A stretch of DNA of 64,000 nt from Pachyseris speciosa (Eukaryota > Cnidaria > Anthozoa > Scleractinia > Pachyseridae), in the NCBI GenBank assembly GCA_016490735.1, contig JAEMWC010001120.1, positions 83,501-147,500 on the forward strand, read 5' to 3'. Numbering within the stretch: the first letter of the stretch is position 1; the number at the start of each line of letters is the position of its first letter. This document shows, piece after piece, positions 55,126 through 64,000 of this stretch. The position numbers and the translations under genes were made by a program. The notes beneath the pieces were generated by a model, which saw only the letters and a program-made list of their open reading frames with translations, was not told where the DNA came from and ran no database searches.

Positions 55126-57660
55126 GTATGGGCATTGAAGAAATCGGTAGGCAATACTGCAAGGCCAACGAGTAAAGCAACTTCCTCTGCTGAGATGCTA
55201 GAGCCAGTTAGTCCACTGAAATAAATTCTGGGAAACTTTACTGACTATAAAGTTCTTTTCACATGTGCTCCTTGCGTTTTTAGTGAGACACACAAAAGCG
55301 TTATCTGCGAACTTGCTTCCCACACATTCAGCCATTCAGGAAATGCGCAGAAAATTGCAGCAAGGCTATAATTTTTAAGTTAGTTGTATTTTATCGTGGT
55401 GTTCAATGAGGAACGAGTGAGAATTGAACAATAACAATCATCATCATCTTCATCTTCATTGTACTGACAAGTCCATAGTGACTAGTCCACGACTGCAGCA
55501 AATTTTAGTGCTGGCCGATGGTCAAATACCAAGCCAAACAAAAGGAAATTTTGTCGAATGGCACCAACTATTTTCTCTTTATGCTGAGTGGCGACTGGAG
55601 TTCGCTTTTAAATTCGTTAAATTTGTTTAGTTTAAGGTACTTGCCCAGCCAAAATTAACATGTTTTATTTTTCGCCCATGCTATGCTATCTTCTTTGTCA
55701 GTGCCTGTATTTTGCAGAATGATAGATCGTTTGCCAAAATACCTTCGAGGAGACGAGAACTCTGAAGCTAAAATTCGTGCTTTTACCGGAAGTCACAAAT
55801 ATTTCCGAGTGGAGAGCTGGGTCGGTCGCTAGGCTGTGCAATCATTTTTCTGCTGTTTTTCCTTTACTTTTTTGTGCATTTAGCCCTTTTGTAGGGTTGT
55901 TTTAATCCTTTGTGTGCTGTTTATCTTCGTAGACACCATATTTGATCAGAAATTTATCACCAGTCTTCTGGGCCTATGATTTAACAAAACCAGAAGTCTG
56001 GGACGAGTGCCCACCTAGCAACGGGTAAACAAAACAAAACCTCGTGGTTTCAATGAATCTGCAGGCCCTATAAGCAGCGGAAATCTATTCAAAATGGCGG
56101 AATCGAATGCGAGAGGCTTTTATCTCTTTAAAACAACTCATTTTGCGTGGTTTTTGTCGAGATTTTGCACACATTGGACTGGTATTTCGATTTCTTACCT
56201 AACGACGGCCCAGGAAAATGCATTTTTCTCTTTCAAGGTAAAACATTTTGGAATGAAACTTGGCATGTAGTTTGGACTCGTGAAGTCAACAATCGTGTGT
56301 TTGGGAAACGGGCAAAGCAATATATTGTAGTTTTCGTGGCCAAGGCAATTTTAAGGTAACATATTTCATTGCATCTTAGTGACGAATTTTGATATCTGAG
56401 TGTCTAAGCTAACGTTTCTTTGTTACTTAGTGAAGAATCAAAATAAAGTTGAATTAATGCCTTCAGACTAAATGATTGTGAGAAAAATGGAAAAACTGTT
56501 AAATGAGGCCTGTTAATATTTTAGTTACTCATTAACAGATCGAGATGTGATGATGTCAGAAATAGATTCAGCTCATGACATTGAACGTGTGTGTGAAGTT
56601 TGGTACAAATTGAGTGAAACCAACCACCAATTTGCCACTGTTAAAAAATGAACAAAATCTGCCTGGACCTTAATGGACGTTTACAAATGATTTGTTCTTG
56701 ATGTCCCGAATTTTGTTTGGTTGTGGTTAGCAAATATATATTAACAGCTTAGTTTCTATTTTGTCTTGTTTGAATTCATTAATGTTTATTATCGTTTTAG
56801 GCTTCCTCAGGAAATTTCTCGTTCTAGCTGTGTACATAATTATAACATTCAACTATTCCGTAACCTTGGCACCCGTCGTAATTCTGTAATTAGCTATCGA
56901 CAGAGATTTGACTCCTTATTACCCTTTTGTCAGCTTTCAATGGCAAACAAACATCATAAAAACAAACATCATTTGCCTGCTATTATGCCAATGACTTCAT
57001 CGGATGTGCCAAATGGTTATCATCAACATTAGTTAGAGCTGCTGAAGCTTCTCTCTTCTACCACAGACGTCTTCATTTTCATTCAAGCAAAATAATTATC
57101 CAACCGGCTTTTCATTTTTTGACTATCAATACATTTATTTCCAACTTTCACTCAACATAAATTAATTTGGCATTTTCTGAGAGCAGCAGCTTGTCAACTG
57201 CTTAAAAATAAGGAGACACACAAATAGAACTCCTTACAACTCATTCAGAGCTCAAGACTATCCTCACGTAAAGCGGGTATTCAACCTGTTTTATTCACGA
57301 ACATCAAGGTGAGATAGGAATAGATCGAGCTTCTTGTTTTGCAGAAGCAAACTCAAAAAGAAAAAAGATATTTATTGCTTAAATCAACTTGATTATCTCA
57401 GTATTCTTCTAAATGGATTGTAACAGTTGTAACGCCTGTGTTTTTTCCTGCTCATACCCAGTTTTATTAATTACATATTGCATTTAACACGGTGCAATTC
57501 TCTTTTTTTTTGATTATTGCACAGTGTTAGATGCTAAGCAGTTTTGCGGGTTCCCATTTGTTTGTCTCGTTTCACTATGATTGCCCCCGCAGGGTTTTCC
57601 ACGCGTATATATACAAATTACTTACAGTATTATAATATAGTCTATATACCGGATGAAATC
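55126..57660. other. no supported gene
   Basis: Plus-strand frames at 56147 and 56766 have no recognisable domain. AT-rich; no repeat was recognised. Confidence 0.45.
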
Positions 57661-57677
57661 TCGAGTTGGCTAAAATG

Positions 57678-57765
57678 AGCGCGCTTGAGGTTCTGGGAGT
57701 TGATGTCGTTCCAACCATTTGAGCGCGCATGAGGTTCTGGGAGTTGATGACGTGCCTCAGTAATA
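57678..57765. repeat. two tandem 43-bp units
   Basis: GAGCGCGCTTGAGGTTCTGG and GAGCGCGCATGAGGTTCTGG, each followed by GAGTTGATG.CGT, 43 bp apart. Confidence 0.85.
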
Positions 57766-58039
57766 GCCGAAGCGAATGGAGTTGTGGGTAATGAAGACGT
57801 CACTGCTTTAAATATAGGCGGAATAGCATTTATGAACACAGAAGCATATGGTTTGTCGTGGTAAGCAAGGTTTTATTTTCTTAAGTTTTTTTAGTTTAAG
57901 AGAAGACTTGAAGAAATTCCGGGTTACAATTTTGGTATAAGAAACCTTGCGGTCCAAAACTGCGAACTGTGAGACAGAAACATACCCGGTACAAGTCATT
58001 TCCAGCGACTGAGAGCAGCTGAAAGACTCAGCGGGGACC

Positions 58040-58590
58040 CAAATCTTTTCCTTTGATTAAAATACTCGGCGTAAAACCTATTCCAAAACTACGATCTGTC
58101 AGACACAAATCACTTCCAGTGACTGAAAGAGAACTTATAAACATTAGATCTAACACTCAATATAACCTTCGCTCCAACAATGGACTGTTTCTAACTTTCC
58201 CAACAATTAAGACTAGGAAAACACTAGGAGATCGGGCATTCTGTGTAGCAGCCCTGACAGTATGGAACAATTTACCAAAGAGTATTCGTAAGGAACAAGA
58301 TTTTAAGAAATTTAAATCTCTGTTAAAAACTTTTCTGTTCAAAACAGCTTATAATTGACTTTATTTTAATTTTAATTTCTTTTATTATACTAGTCAGCAC
58401 AATTATTTGTATATATTCTTACATTTGTATTTATTCTTGTAATCATATTCTTGAGATCATTGTTGTATTTCATTTTTTATATTTTTTATATTTTATACTG
58501 TTGTAAATTTAGCGCATAAGATTATATTCATATAGAGTTATGCGCTCTATAAGTACTAAAGATTATTATTACGATTATTATTATTACTGA
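58040..58590 (+). mobile_element. LINE 3' end (CR1/L2-like)
   Basis: The 101-codon frame from 58053 holds NTQYNLRSNNGLFLTFPTIK and TLGDRAFCVAALTVWNNLPK, SIRKEQDFKKFKSLLKTFLF: the conserved C-terminal end of CR1/L2-type ORF2, with a natural stop at 58356. The ~210-bp 3' UTR ends AATTTAGCGCATAAG...GCGCTCTATAAGTAC and a (ATT)n tail. The 5' part, including the RT, is missing. Confidence 0.85.
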
Positions 58591-59184
58591 AAGACTCAGT
58601 CAACAACTAAGCTTTGTTAGACGTTCGACGCCTCCAGCCGAATTCGAAGTCAGTTGTGAAGTTGAAAACCGTCACACAGCATTTTAAGAGGCCTAGTTAG
58701 TCAGTTTTGTAGGTCGAATAATACATTGTATTTTGCTGTTTACTTATATTTATAACGTTTGTTGCTTGTAGGAAAACTTTGGATTTGTCATCTATTTGTC
58801 TGCTTTCTCGCGTGTGGAGAGGTGAGAAAAAATGCTTGCTCATTTTATGAATTCTGTTTTCGAGAAACGTGGAATTTATTCTTTTGCAGTTGATTGTTTA
58901 TTTGGTTTTCTCGCCTTTCCGCGAGAATGAAAAATGAATGCAAATGAAAGTTTTCCTACAAGCAACAGACGGTATAAACATAAGTAAACAGCACTACAAA
59001 ATGTACTATTATTCTTAACAGCGGGGGCAGTTTTAGTGTGAAGTTTTAGTGTGAGATTCTCGTAATCTAATCACGTCAACTCCGTCTTTAAAAAAAACAT
59101 CACAATATGTCCTTGCAATTATAACTTCAATTTATGAATAGTATAGTTGCCTCCTGATATTTATTTACTACTACTACTACTAAT
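58591..59184. other. no supported gene
   Basis: Two inverted stretches around GCAACAAACG / AAGCAACAGACG (58760, 58960) hint at a loose hairpin. Nothing coding. Confidence 0.4.
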
Positions 59185-59316
59185 AATAATAATTTAGAAC
59201 TTATATAGCGCATTTTCCATGTGTATATGATCAAATGCGCTCTACAAGCAGATGAAATTGGAATTGGAAATGTTGGTTTTTGTGGAGAGGGAAAACCGGA
59301 GAACCCGGAGAACCCG

Positions 59317-59358
<42 letters not shown>

Positions 59359-59452
59359 AACCCACATATGACGTCGAGTCCGGGAATCGAACCCGGGCGA
59401 CATTGGTGGAAGGCGAGTGCCCTCAACACTGCGCCATCCCTGCTTCAATACA
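59175..59452 (-). mobile_element. tRNA-derived SINE with LINE-like tail
   Basis: On the minus strand the head starts AGCAGGGATGGCGCAGTGTT (A box) and has GGGTTCGATTCCCGG (B box, near 59385). A body of about 120 bp with GGGTTCTCCGGGTTCTCC follows, then a tail AGAGCGCATTTGATCATATA...AATGCGCTATATAAGTTCTAA with (ATT)n/(AGT)n. The tail resembles that of the LINE at 58500-58580, the usual source of SINE mobilisation. Confidence 0.8.
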
Positions 59453-59837
59453 TGTGAGGAGAATCTGCTGGCAAGACTTACAGTTGGCCGTACGGAACGA
59501 AAGATAAAGACAAAGAAAAAGACAACAGCGAGACTAGCGTCGCAATACGAGGTGAAATTACGGGTGCCAAGCCGAGTCATGTTTCCTTTTAGAATTCTCT
59601 GCAAGCAAATACCATTGAAACGATACTAAAGCGATGATTAATGGCTTAGCCGCGCTCATTACAACAGCTGAATCTTGGTGCAAATGTAATATCCTCATTT
59701 ATTTCCCGCTCAGTCATAAAAGTATCCCGAGATTGAACATCTCAAGTCCATGAAACTGCCGCTGGTGTGTCCGACTGAAAAAGAAATGTTGCCGTTTTAA
59801 TATAAGTGACTCAAATAGGTTCTTATTTTCTTTTCAG

Positions 59838-60473
59838 TCTTAAGTGTATTTTTGTGGAACAGGTGCAATTATCGCGATTTCTCTCAAGGCAACGAGTTTC
59901 TTGTAAGAACGAAGTCTATTTTCACAAACAAAAATTGCATCCATAATATAAGCAGAACCAACTTAGTGGATCAGTGGACTACCGCACCTGTCGTAGTAAC
60001 AGCAGTTCCTCTTTGCTTCGTTCTATTAATCGGGATTTTTGGCAGCTTAATGGTTGTGTTTATCAGTACCAAAGGACAGAGTTCGAACTAAGGGACGAGC
60101 TGTCATCGCGAGTTTACCATTAGCCGATACTCTGGAATCAATTAATTTGATTTTCATGTTGGTTTCCGTCGCAAACTATGGAAAGTGGACCTTTGGCGAC
60201 GAACTATGTCAACTCAATGGTGTTTTGACTATCGAATTTGTAATATCCTCCATGTAGAGCCTCACTGCAATCAGTGTTAAGCGGTATTTCATGGTCGTCA
60301 AACAGAGTTATTACCGAAAGGATTTTAACGCAAGAAACCAAGCATTGATTATTGCATTTATTTGGTGCTTCCCGCGCCCTTAGCGATAGGGCCACTTTTG
60401 GGATGGTCAAAGTTTGAATTTGAAACAGGGAAGTGTATTTGCATCTTCTGGTTCAGCCGTCCCATTTCATACT
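59838..60473 (+). pseudogene. class A GPCR pseudogene copy 2 (TM1-TM4), cut by a Polinton
   Basis: After the acceptor TTTTCTTTTCAG the frame runs to TTAPVVVTAVPLCFVLLIGI and FGSLMVVFISTK (TM1). It then shifts to TKGRAVIASLPLADTLESIN (TM2), FGDELCQLNGVLTIEFVISS (TM3), a stop, then SLTAISVKRYFMVVKQSYYR (a DRY-like site with KRY) and IIAFIWCF (TM4). It ends at TTCATACT where the Polinton starts. Shared sequence with copy 1 from the end of loop 2 through TM4 is about 90% by eye. There are at least two frame breaks. Confidence 0.8.
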
Positions 60474-60784
60474 AGTAGTATAGTGTTTGGGGGTTTTAGC
60501 GCAAAAATTAATTTAGGGGGGTGTTTTAGCAAAATGATCTCGGATTTTGGAAAAACTATAGTTATTTTATTTTTGATCTCGTATTAAAATGCGTGACTTT
60601 CTCGGAAAACCACCAAGCGTGACATTCTCGGAAACAGGAAATGAGTCATCGCCTATAGCTATTATTCTAAGTCACGAGACGGTCGCATGATTTTTCTAAC
60701 CAATCAGAAATATACCCATAAATTACTCATTTGGTAAAAACCTTGAGTTTGAGTTTGAGTTTGAGTAATTGCAACGAAAGCATT

Positions 60785-60910
60785 ATGGCTCCATCACTGG
60801 AACAGCTTACTGCAAGATTTGAATCTGTATGTCAGAAAATTCAGGATAGTATTATGGTTATTGAAAGTCTTATGGGATCTGATCAGACTTTTCAGTTGAA
60901 GATAATTTAG
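60785..60910 (+). CDS. small ORF convergent with polymerase B
   Basis: 41 codons from an ATG: MAPSLEQLTARFESVCQKIQ, DSIMVIESLMGSDQTFQLKI, then stop. Predicted helical with heptad-like spacing. Its stop overlaps the polymerase stop by 4 bp on the opposite strand, a tight convergent layout. No family was recognised; it could be chance. Confidence 0.35.
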   Translation: MAPSLEQLTARFESVCQKIQDSIMVIESLMGSDQTFQLKII

Positions 60911-63900
60911 TTTTTGATGGCATAGTGCCCGTATGCGTGACTGTTGATTCCGTCTTTTGATATATATCTTTTGTCATCGAAGCAACTTAGTGATACTTTG
61001 TTGATTTCATAGCTTCCTAATTGATGGTTCTGACTTCTGATTGTTTTCATTTTATGATGTATCTGTTTATTATTGAATAGAGTGTCTTTATAATTTTCAT
61101 GTTTGATTTTATTTTTGATTATGTTCTTTTTGATTCCTTTTGCTGTTTTTCCTCCTTTTTGGTTATCTTTCATATAGCTATACATTTTCGATCGTAGACC
61201 GATGAATTCGCAAACGGGTACTCCTGCTGCCTCATCTTTGAATTTGCCAATAACTTTTTTATTAGTCTTATTGAAATACGGCAAGCTTTCAGGGTAGTCA
61301 CTGTTGTCAAATTTATCTTTATCATTCCAGAAATTTCTATAGACGTCTTGGGTTTCAATTTCATAGGTCAATGAGTCTGTGTCTGTGAAGAGCAGCTTCG
61401 CCTTGTTTCCATACTTCTCTTTAATGTAGTTGTAATGGAAATCGTACATCAGTGTCTTGCTTAGATCAAGGATACACATTCCTACATATGCTGGCCGGTT
61501 TAAAGTAAGTGTTTCTTTTATCTTATGAACAGCTACTAGATTTTCATTGAAGATTTTACTGCTAACATAAGTGGGTTTACTAGCTAATTTCAATAGCTTC
61601 TTCTCATCAGTCACCAATCTGACGTCTACTCGCTTTCTGAGGTTTTCCATCGTTTTTCCAAATACACTGTTATTCATCAGCTTGAAAAAGTCTTTCTCAA
61701 AGGCATTTTTAGCGTTAGTTCTTTTCTGAGTGTTGAAGTCGATGTACTGTCTGAGCCATGCGGACTGATTGAACTCTAGAACTCGATGGACTTTAGTTAT
61801 TTTCAAACCGAGATCAGTATATAATTGGAGGTTCCTATAATGGAGCACGTATTTTTCTTTGTTGCTTAATGTTGGTATCAGTTTATGTACCAGACCAGTT
61901 GATATTTTATATTTCTTCGCGATGTTTTTACAATAATCTGATAGCATGTCCCCAGTCACTTTGACCTTTTCCGGTCCAAGTGGATAGTCATTGTGAAGAT
62001 TATGTAACTCTTGGGGGTATTCTAAATCAACTTCAAGTATCAAACCTTTGTTGCTGTCTTCTTTATACTTAGCCAGGTCTAAATTATTGATCTGTTTTTG
62101 TGTCATCCATCTGAATCCGCCTGTTGGTAAATATTGACTCATAGCCCAACCACACAAATTATTAGCATCGAGATACATGATGTACTTCGAGGGCGCCTTC
62201 TCATCATACTCTTTCATGTATTTATTATTTGCTTTACCGTATCGGTTTGCTATATAACTGATTCCTCCACGCATACCCTTTTCAATGAATTGAAACATAT
62301 CAATATCAACCATAAGCTCTAGTTTAATGTCAGTCATTTTCAGCATGGCATCCCAAGATAAACCAGGAGATGTGAAATAGTGGCACGGGTCCAGTTTGTA
62401 GTACTCAAGGCATGTTTTTCTGAAGTTTTCGAATACATCAGCCAGTAGGAGTACATCTGTTTTAAGGTACAGATCATGATAATCACCCATGTTTTTCAAA
62501 GAGAATGCTTTCCAAACAGTCTGAGCATGCGTATAGTCTTCATCTGATATATGCTCATCACTCAATACACTGTAGAATTCTTCTTTTGATGGCAGCTTTT
62601 GGTTAAATTTATTGAAACTATCCATATAGTCATAAGGATAAACACCTTTCTGTGCCACCAGATTAAGATCATTTCCCTTGAACTCTTGTGAGGTGTATTT
62701 TAAGGCTTCTTTTGGTAGATTGCCTACAAGTTTTTCCAAACTAGAGCTCATGAACTGGAAACTATCAAGAAATGTTAGGTGATTGCCAAGCATGAAAGCC
62801 ATATACTTCTCCATATTATTGGGTATAGCATTGATTGTCATCTGGCACTTCTCACCTTTCTTATTTGTATAGGTGTGTTTCTTGACAATGGCTCCAATCT
62901 CTTGCATAATAAAATGACTATCATAACCTCTCAGATTGTGAAATATAACAGGTATCTTTATTTCATCTGGGTTCACTCTGAGTTTCAGATTACAATCTTG
63001 GTGAGCTGATCCTCTATACTGGCCAGTAATATGACAGTGATCTCGTACTCGAATATCTTTGTCAGTGTATTTTTTATCACAAATGTGACATTCTTTGGCT
63101 TTTTGGAATTCCTTCTTATCATCTTTTGTCATTTTCAATGGTTTGTTGAATTCTTTTTTCATAACCTTCTTGCAATATTTAACTTCCTCAATCACAGCTT
63201 CCATGAATTTGTACACAGCTTTTTCACCCCTGTATATTACTGCTGGTTTGCTGTATTTATCATCATAACAACAAACTACTTTATAGCCGTAGCCACAGTC
63301 AGTATGCTTCTGATAAGCCTCTGTATATGATTTATCACTGTTGGGTTGGCAACCGTGTATTTTTTCAGTGATGGCCTCAAAATCAGCATAGATCACAAAT
63401 GGTACCTGCTGTTGTTTATGAAAGTTGTTGAATTTCAGTATGTTGTTATCTTTGTTTGGCATTTTTATTGCCTGTGTGCCATTTACTTGCATGCAGTTGT
63501 CCTTGTGATCATTCAGAACCCTTTCAGAACTGAAGCATTGAAGACAGTGCATACAAAAGTGTTTTCTTTCTTTGTGCTTTGTTTGATTGTACATAAACTT
63601 ATTGAAATCTTTGATTAGCACATAATGCTTGTTTTCATTTTCAGTTATTAGAAGCAGATTCAAGCAGTCTGCATATTTCTCTTTTGATACATATATTGGA
63701 TAAGGTTGTTTCTCCTCATAACCGAAAACATTGATGTTGATCTCATTTTGTTTTTCTATTTTGTTGTACTGTTTGTTAGTTACTGGAAATTCAATACCAG
63801 TGTAATCCAATTTTTCAATGTATTTTTTGTCAACTTTTTTAATCCTCTGTGGATCTTTGTCTTGTGGGTTCAGGTGTCTGATGTGGCACCATCGGAAGCA

Positions 63901-63999
63901 TTCATTATCCTCATTTTTCAAGTTAATTAAACCTTTTTTATTTCGTAATTCTGCTGGCAGTTTTATGTATGAAGAACCTCTCATCGGTTGATATTTCAC
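60907..63999 (-). CDS. protein-primed DNA polymerase B of a Maverick/Polinton-like element
   Basis: 1030 codons read without a stop; the true N-terminus may lie beyond the window. Domains: an early zinc-finger-like C..C..H..C (148-169), Exo I VIYADFEAI (206), an endonuclease VII-like Cys/His block CHICDKKYTDKDIRVRDHCH with HQDCN (304-336), Exo II FHNLRGYDSHF (354), Exo III MGDYHDLYLKTDVLLLADVF (505), motif A YLDANNLCGWAM (609), motif B KLMNNSVFGKTMENL (773) and motif C LLFTDTDSL (870). The end is SCFDDKRYISKDGINSHAYG. This is the protein-primed family B type (PF03175-like) that replicates linear elements. Motif A has Cys where DxxxLYG has Tyr, the dNTP-selecting residue, so activity is doubtful although the frame is intact. 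Family known, substrate effect inferred. Confidence 0.9.
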   Translation of the reverse strand: MKYQPMRGSSYIKLPAELRNKKGLINLKNEDNECFRWCHIRHLNPQDKDPQRIKKVDKKYIEKLDYTGIEFPVTNKQYNKIEKQNEININVFGYEEKQPYPIYVSKEKYADCLNLLLITENENKHYVLIKDFNKFMYNQTKHKERKHFCMHCLQCFSSERVLNDHKDNCMQVNGTQAIKMPNKDNNILKFNNFHKQQQVPFVIYADFEAITEKIHGCQPNSDKSYTEAYQKHTDCGYGYKVVCCYDDKYSKPAVIYRGEKAVYKFMEAVIEEVKYCKKVMKKEFNKPLKMTKDDKKEFQKAKECHICDKKYTDKDIRVRDHCHITGQYRGSAHQDCNLKLRVNPDEIKIPVIFHNLRGYDSHFIMQEIGAIVKKHTYTNKKGEKCQMTINAIPNNMEKYMAFMLGNHLTFLDSFQFMSSSLEKLVGNLPKEALKYTSQEFKGNDLNLVAQKGVYPYDYMDSFNKFNQKLPSKEEFYSVLSDEHISDEDYTHAQTVWKAFSLKNMGDYHDLYLKTDVLLLADVFENFRKTCLEYYKLDPCHYFTSPGLSWDAMLKMTDIKLELMVDIDMFQFIEKGMRGGISYIANRYGKANNKYMKEYDEKAPSKYIMYLDANNLCGWAMSQYLPTGGFRWMTQKQINNLDLAKYKEDSNKGLILEVDLEYPQELHNLHNDYPLGPEKVKVTGDMLSDYCKNIAKKYKISTGLVHKLIPTLSNKEKYVLHYRNLQLYTDLGLKITKVHRVLEFNQSAWLRQYIDFNTQKRTNAKNAFEKDFFKLMNNSVFGKTMENLRKRVDVRLVTDEKKLLKLASKPTYVSSKIFNENLVAVHKIKETLTLNRPAYVGMCILDLSKTLMYDFHYNYIKEKYGNKAKLLFTDTDSLTYEIETQDVYRNFWNDKDKFDNSDYPESLPYFNKTNKKVIGKFKDEAAGVPVCEFIGLRSKMYSYMKDNQKGGKTAKGIKKNIIKNKIKHENYKDTLFNNKQIHHKMKTIRSQNHQLGSYEINKVSLSCFDDKRYISKDGINSHAYGHYAIKN

Positions 64000-64000
64000 A

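Larger units (their letters stand above)
60474..64000. mobile_element. left part of a Maverick/Polinton-like element
   Basis: The left edge is set by comparison of the two GPCR copies: both read CCATTTCATACT, then copy 1 goes on with TM5 while this copy changes to AGTAGTATAGTGTTTGGGGG. An AG start is usual for Polinton inverted ends and CATACT would be the 6-bp duplication; the right end lies outside the window. It carries a 41-codon ORF and the DNA polymerase B gene. Confidence 0.7.

Noticed and set aside
59242..59604. Coding frames at 59.2-59.6 kb on both strands
   Set aside because: The region is a tRNA-derived SINE with A and B boxes; the frames are incidental.

Overview
The window looks like nuclear DNA of an anthozoan cnidarian, most likely a stony coral. 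The evidence is a secreted PAN/EGF/fibrinogen-like gene of the coral skeletal-matrix type, short exons in long introns with GT/AG borders, and a dense layer of cnidarian-type mobile elements. No prokaryotic operon, CRISPR array or rRNA was seen. The species cannot be named from the sequence alone.

Host genes. (1) A minus-strand secreted protein gene has one exon at 9348-9001 (signal peptide plus PAN/apple-like domain) and one at 4711-3905 (EGF-like plus fibrinogen-like region); a 4.3 kb intron full of repeats separates them and the splice phases match. (2) A plus-strand multi-PDZ scaffold gene, or two adjacent ones, runs from before 27.8 kb to after 53.6 kb. Eight exons can be placed from splice sites and phase; they give one complete PDZ domain (27832/29677/39286), most of a second (48928/49289/49855) and a charged linker (52324/53492). 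(3) Two broken copies of the same class A GPCR lie at 54.5-55.1 kb (TM4 to TM7) and 59.8-60.5 kb (TM1 to TM4).

Mobile elements fill most of the rest. 0.8-1.5 kb: a dead integrase-core gene. 5.5-8.6 kb: a 0.5 kb inverted repeat pair enclosing a 728 bp MITE. 12.3-13.9 kb: a truncated LINE whose tail runs into a long CA/TG tract. 15.2-16.2 kb: a hairpin MITE and L1-type ORF1 fragments. 22.1-25.0 kb: a decayed Tx1/L1-like LINE. 30.3-36.0 kb: a Ngaro/DIRS-type tyrosine-recombinase retroelement with the full split-direct-repeat layout A1-ORFs-B1-A2-B2. 36.1-37.3 kb: a hammerhead-like motif inside a long hairpin, and a palindromic tRNA-derived SINE. 40.9-46.0 kb: a 5.1 kb DNA transposon with TTAA target sites and terminal inverted repeats. 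It carries an intron-containing gene for a Mutator-like DDE transposase fused to a DEDDh-type exonuclease, and that gene is itself split by a 684 bp TA-flanked MITE. 47.2-48.0 kb: nested MITEs. 58.0-59.5 kb: a LINE 3' end and a tRNA-SINE with a similar tail. 60.5-64.0 kb: the left part of a Maverick/Polinton-like element with protein-primed DNA polymerase B, inserted into the second GPCR copy.

The best candidate for a little-described system is the TTAA transposon encoding the transposase-exonuclease fusion. Next come the two hammerhead-like motifs, the snap-back SINE and the Polinton/GPCR junction.
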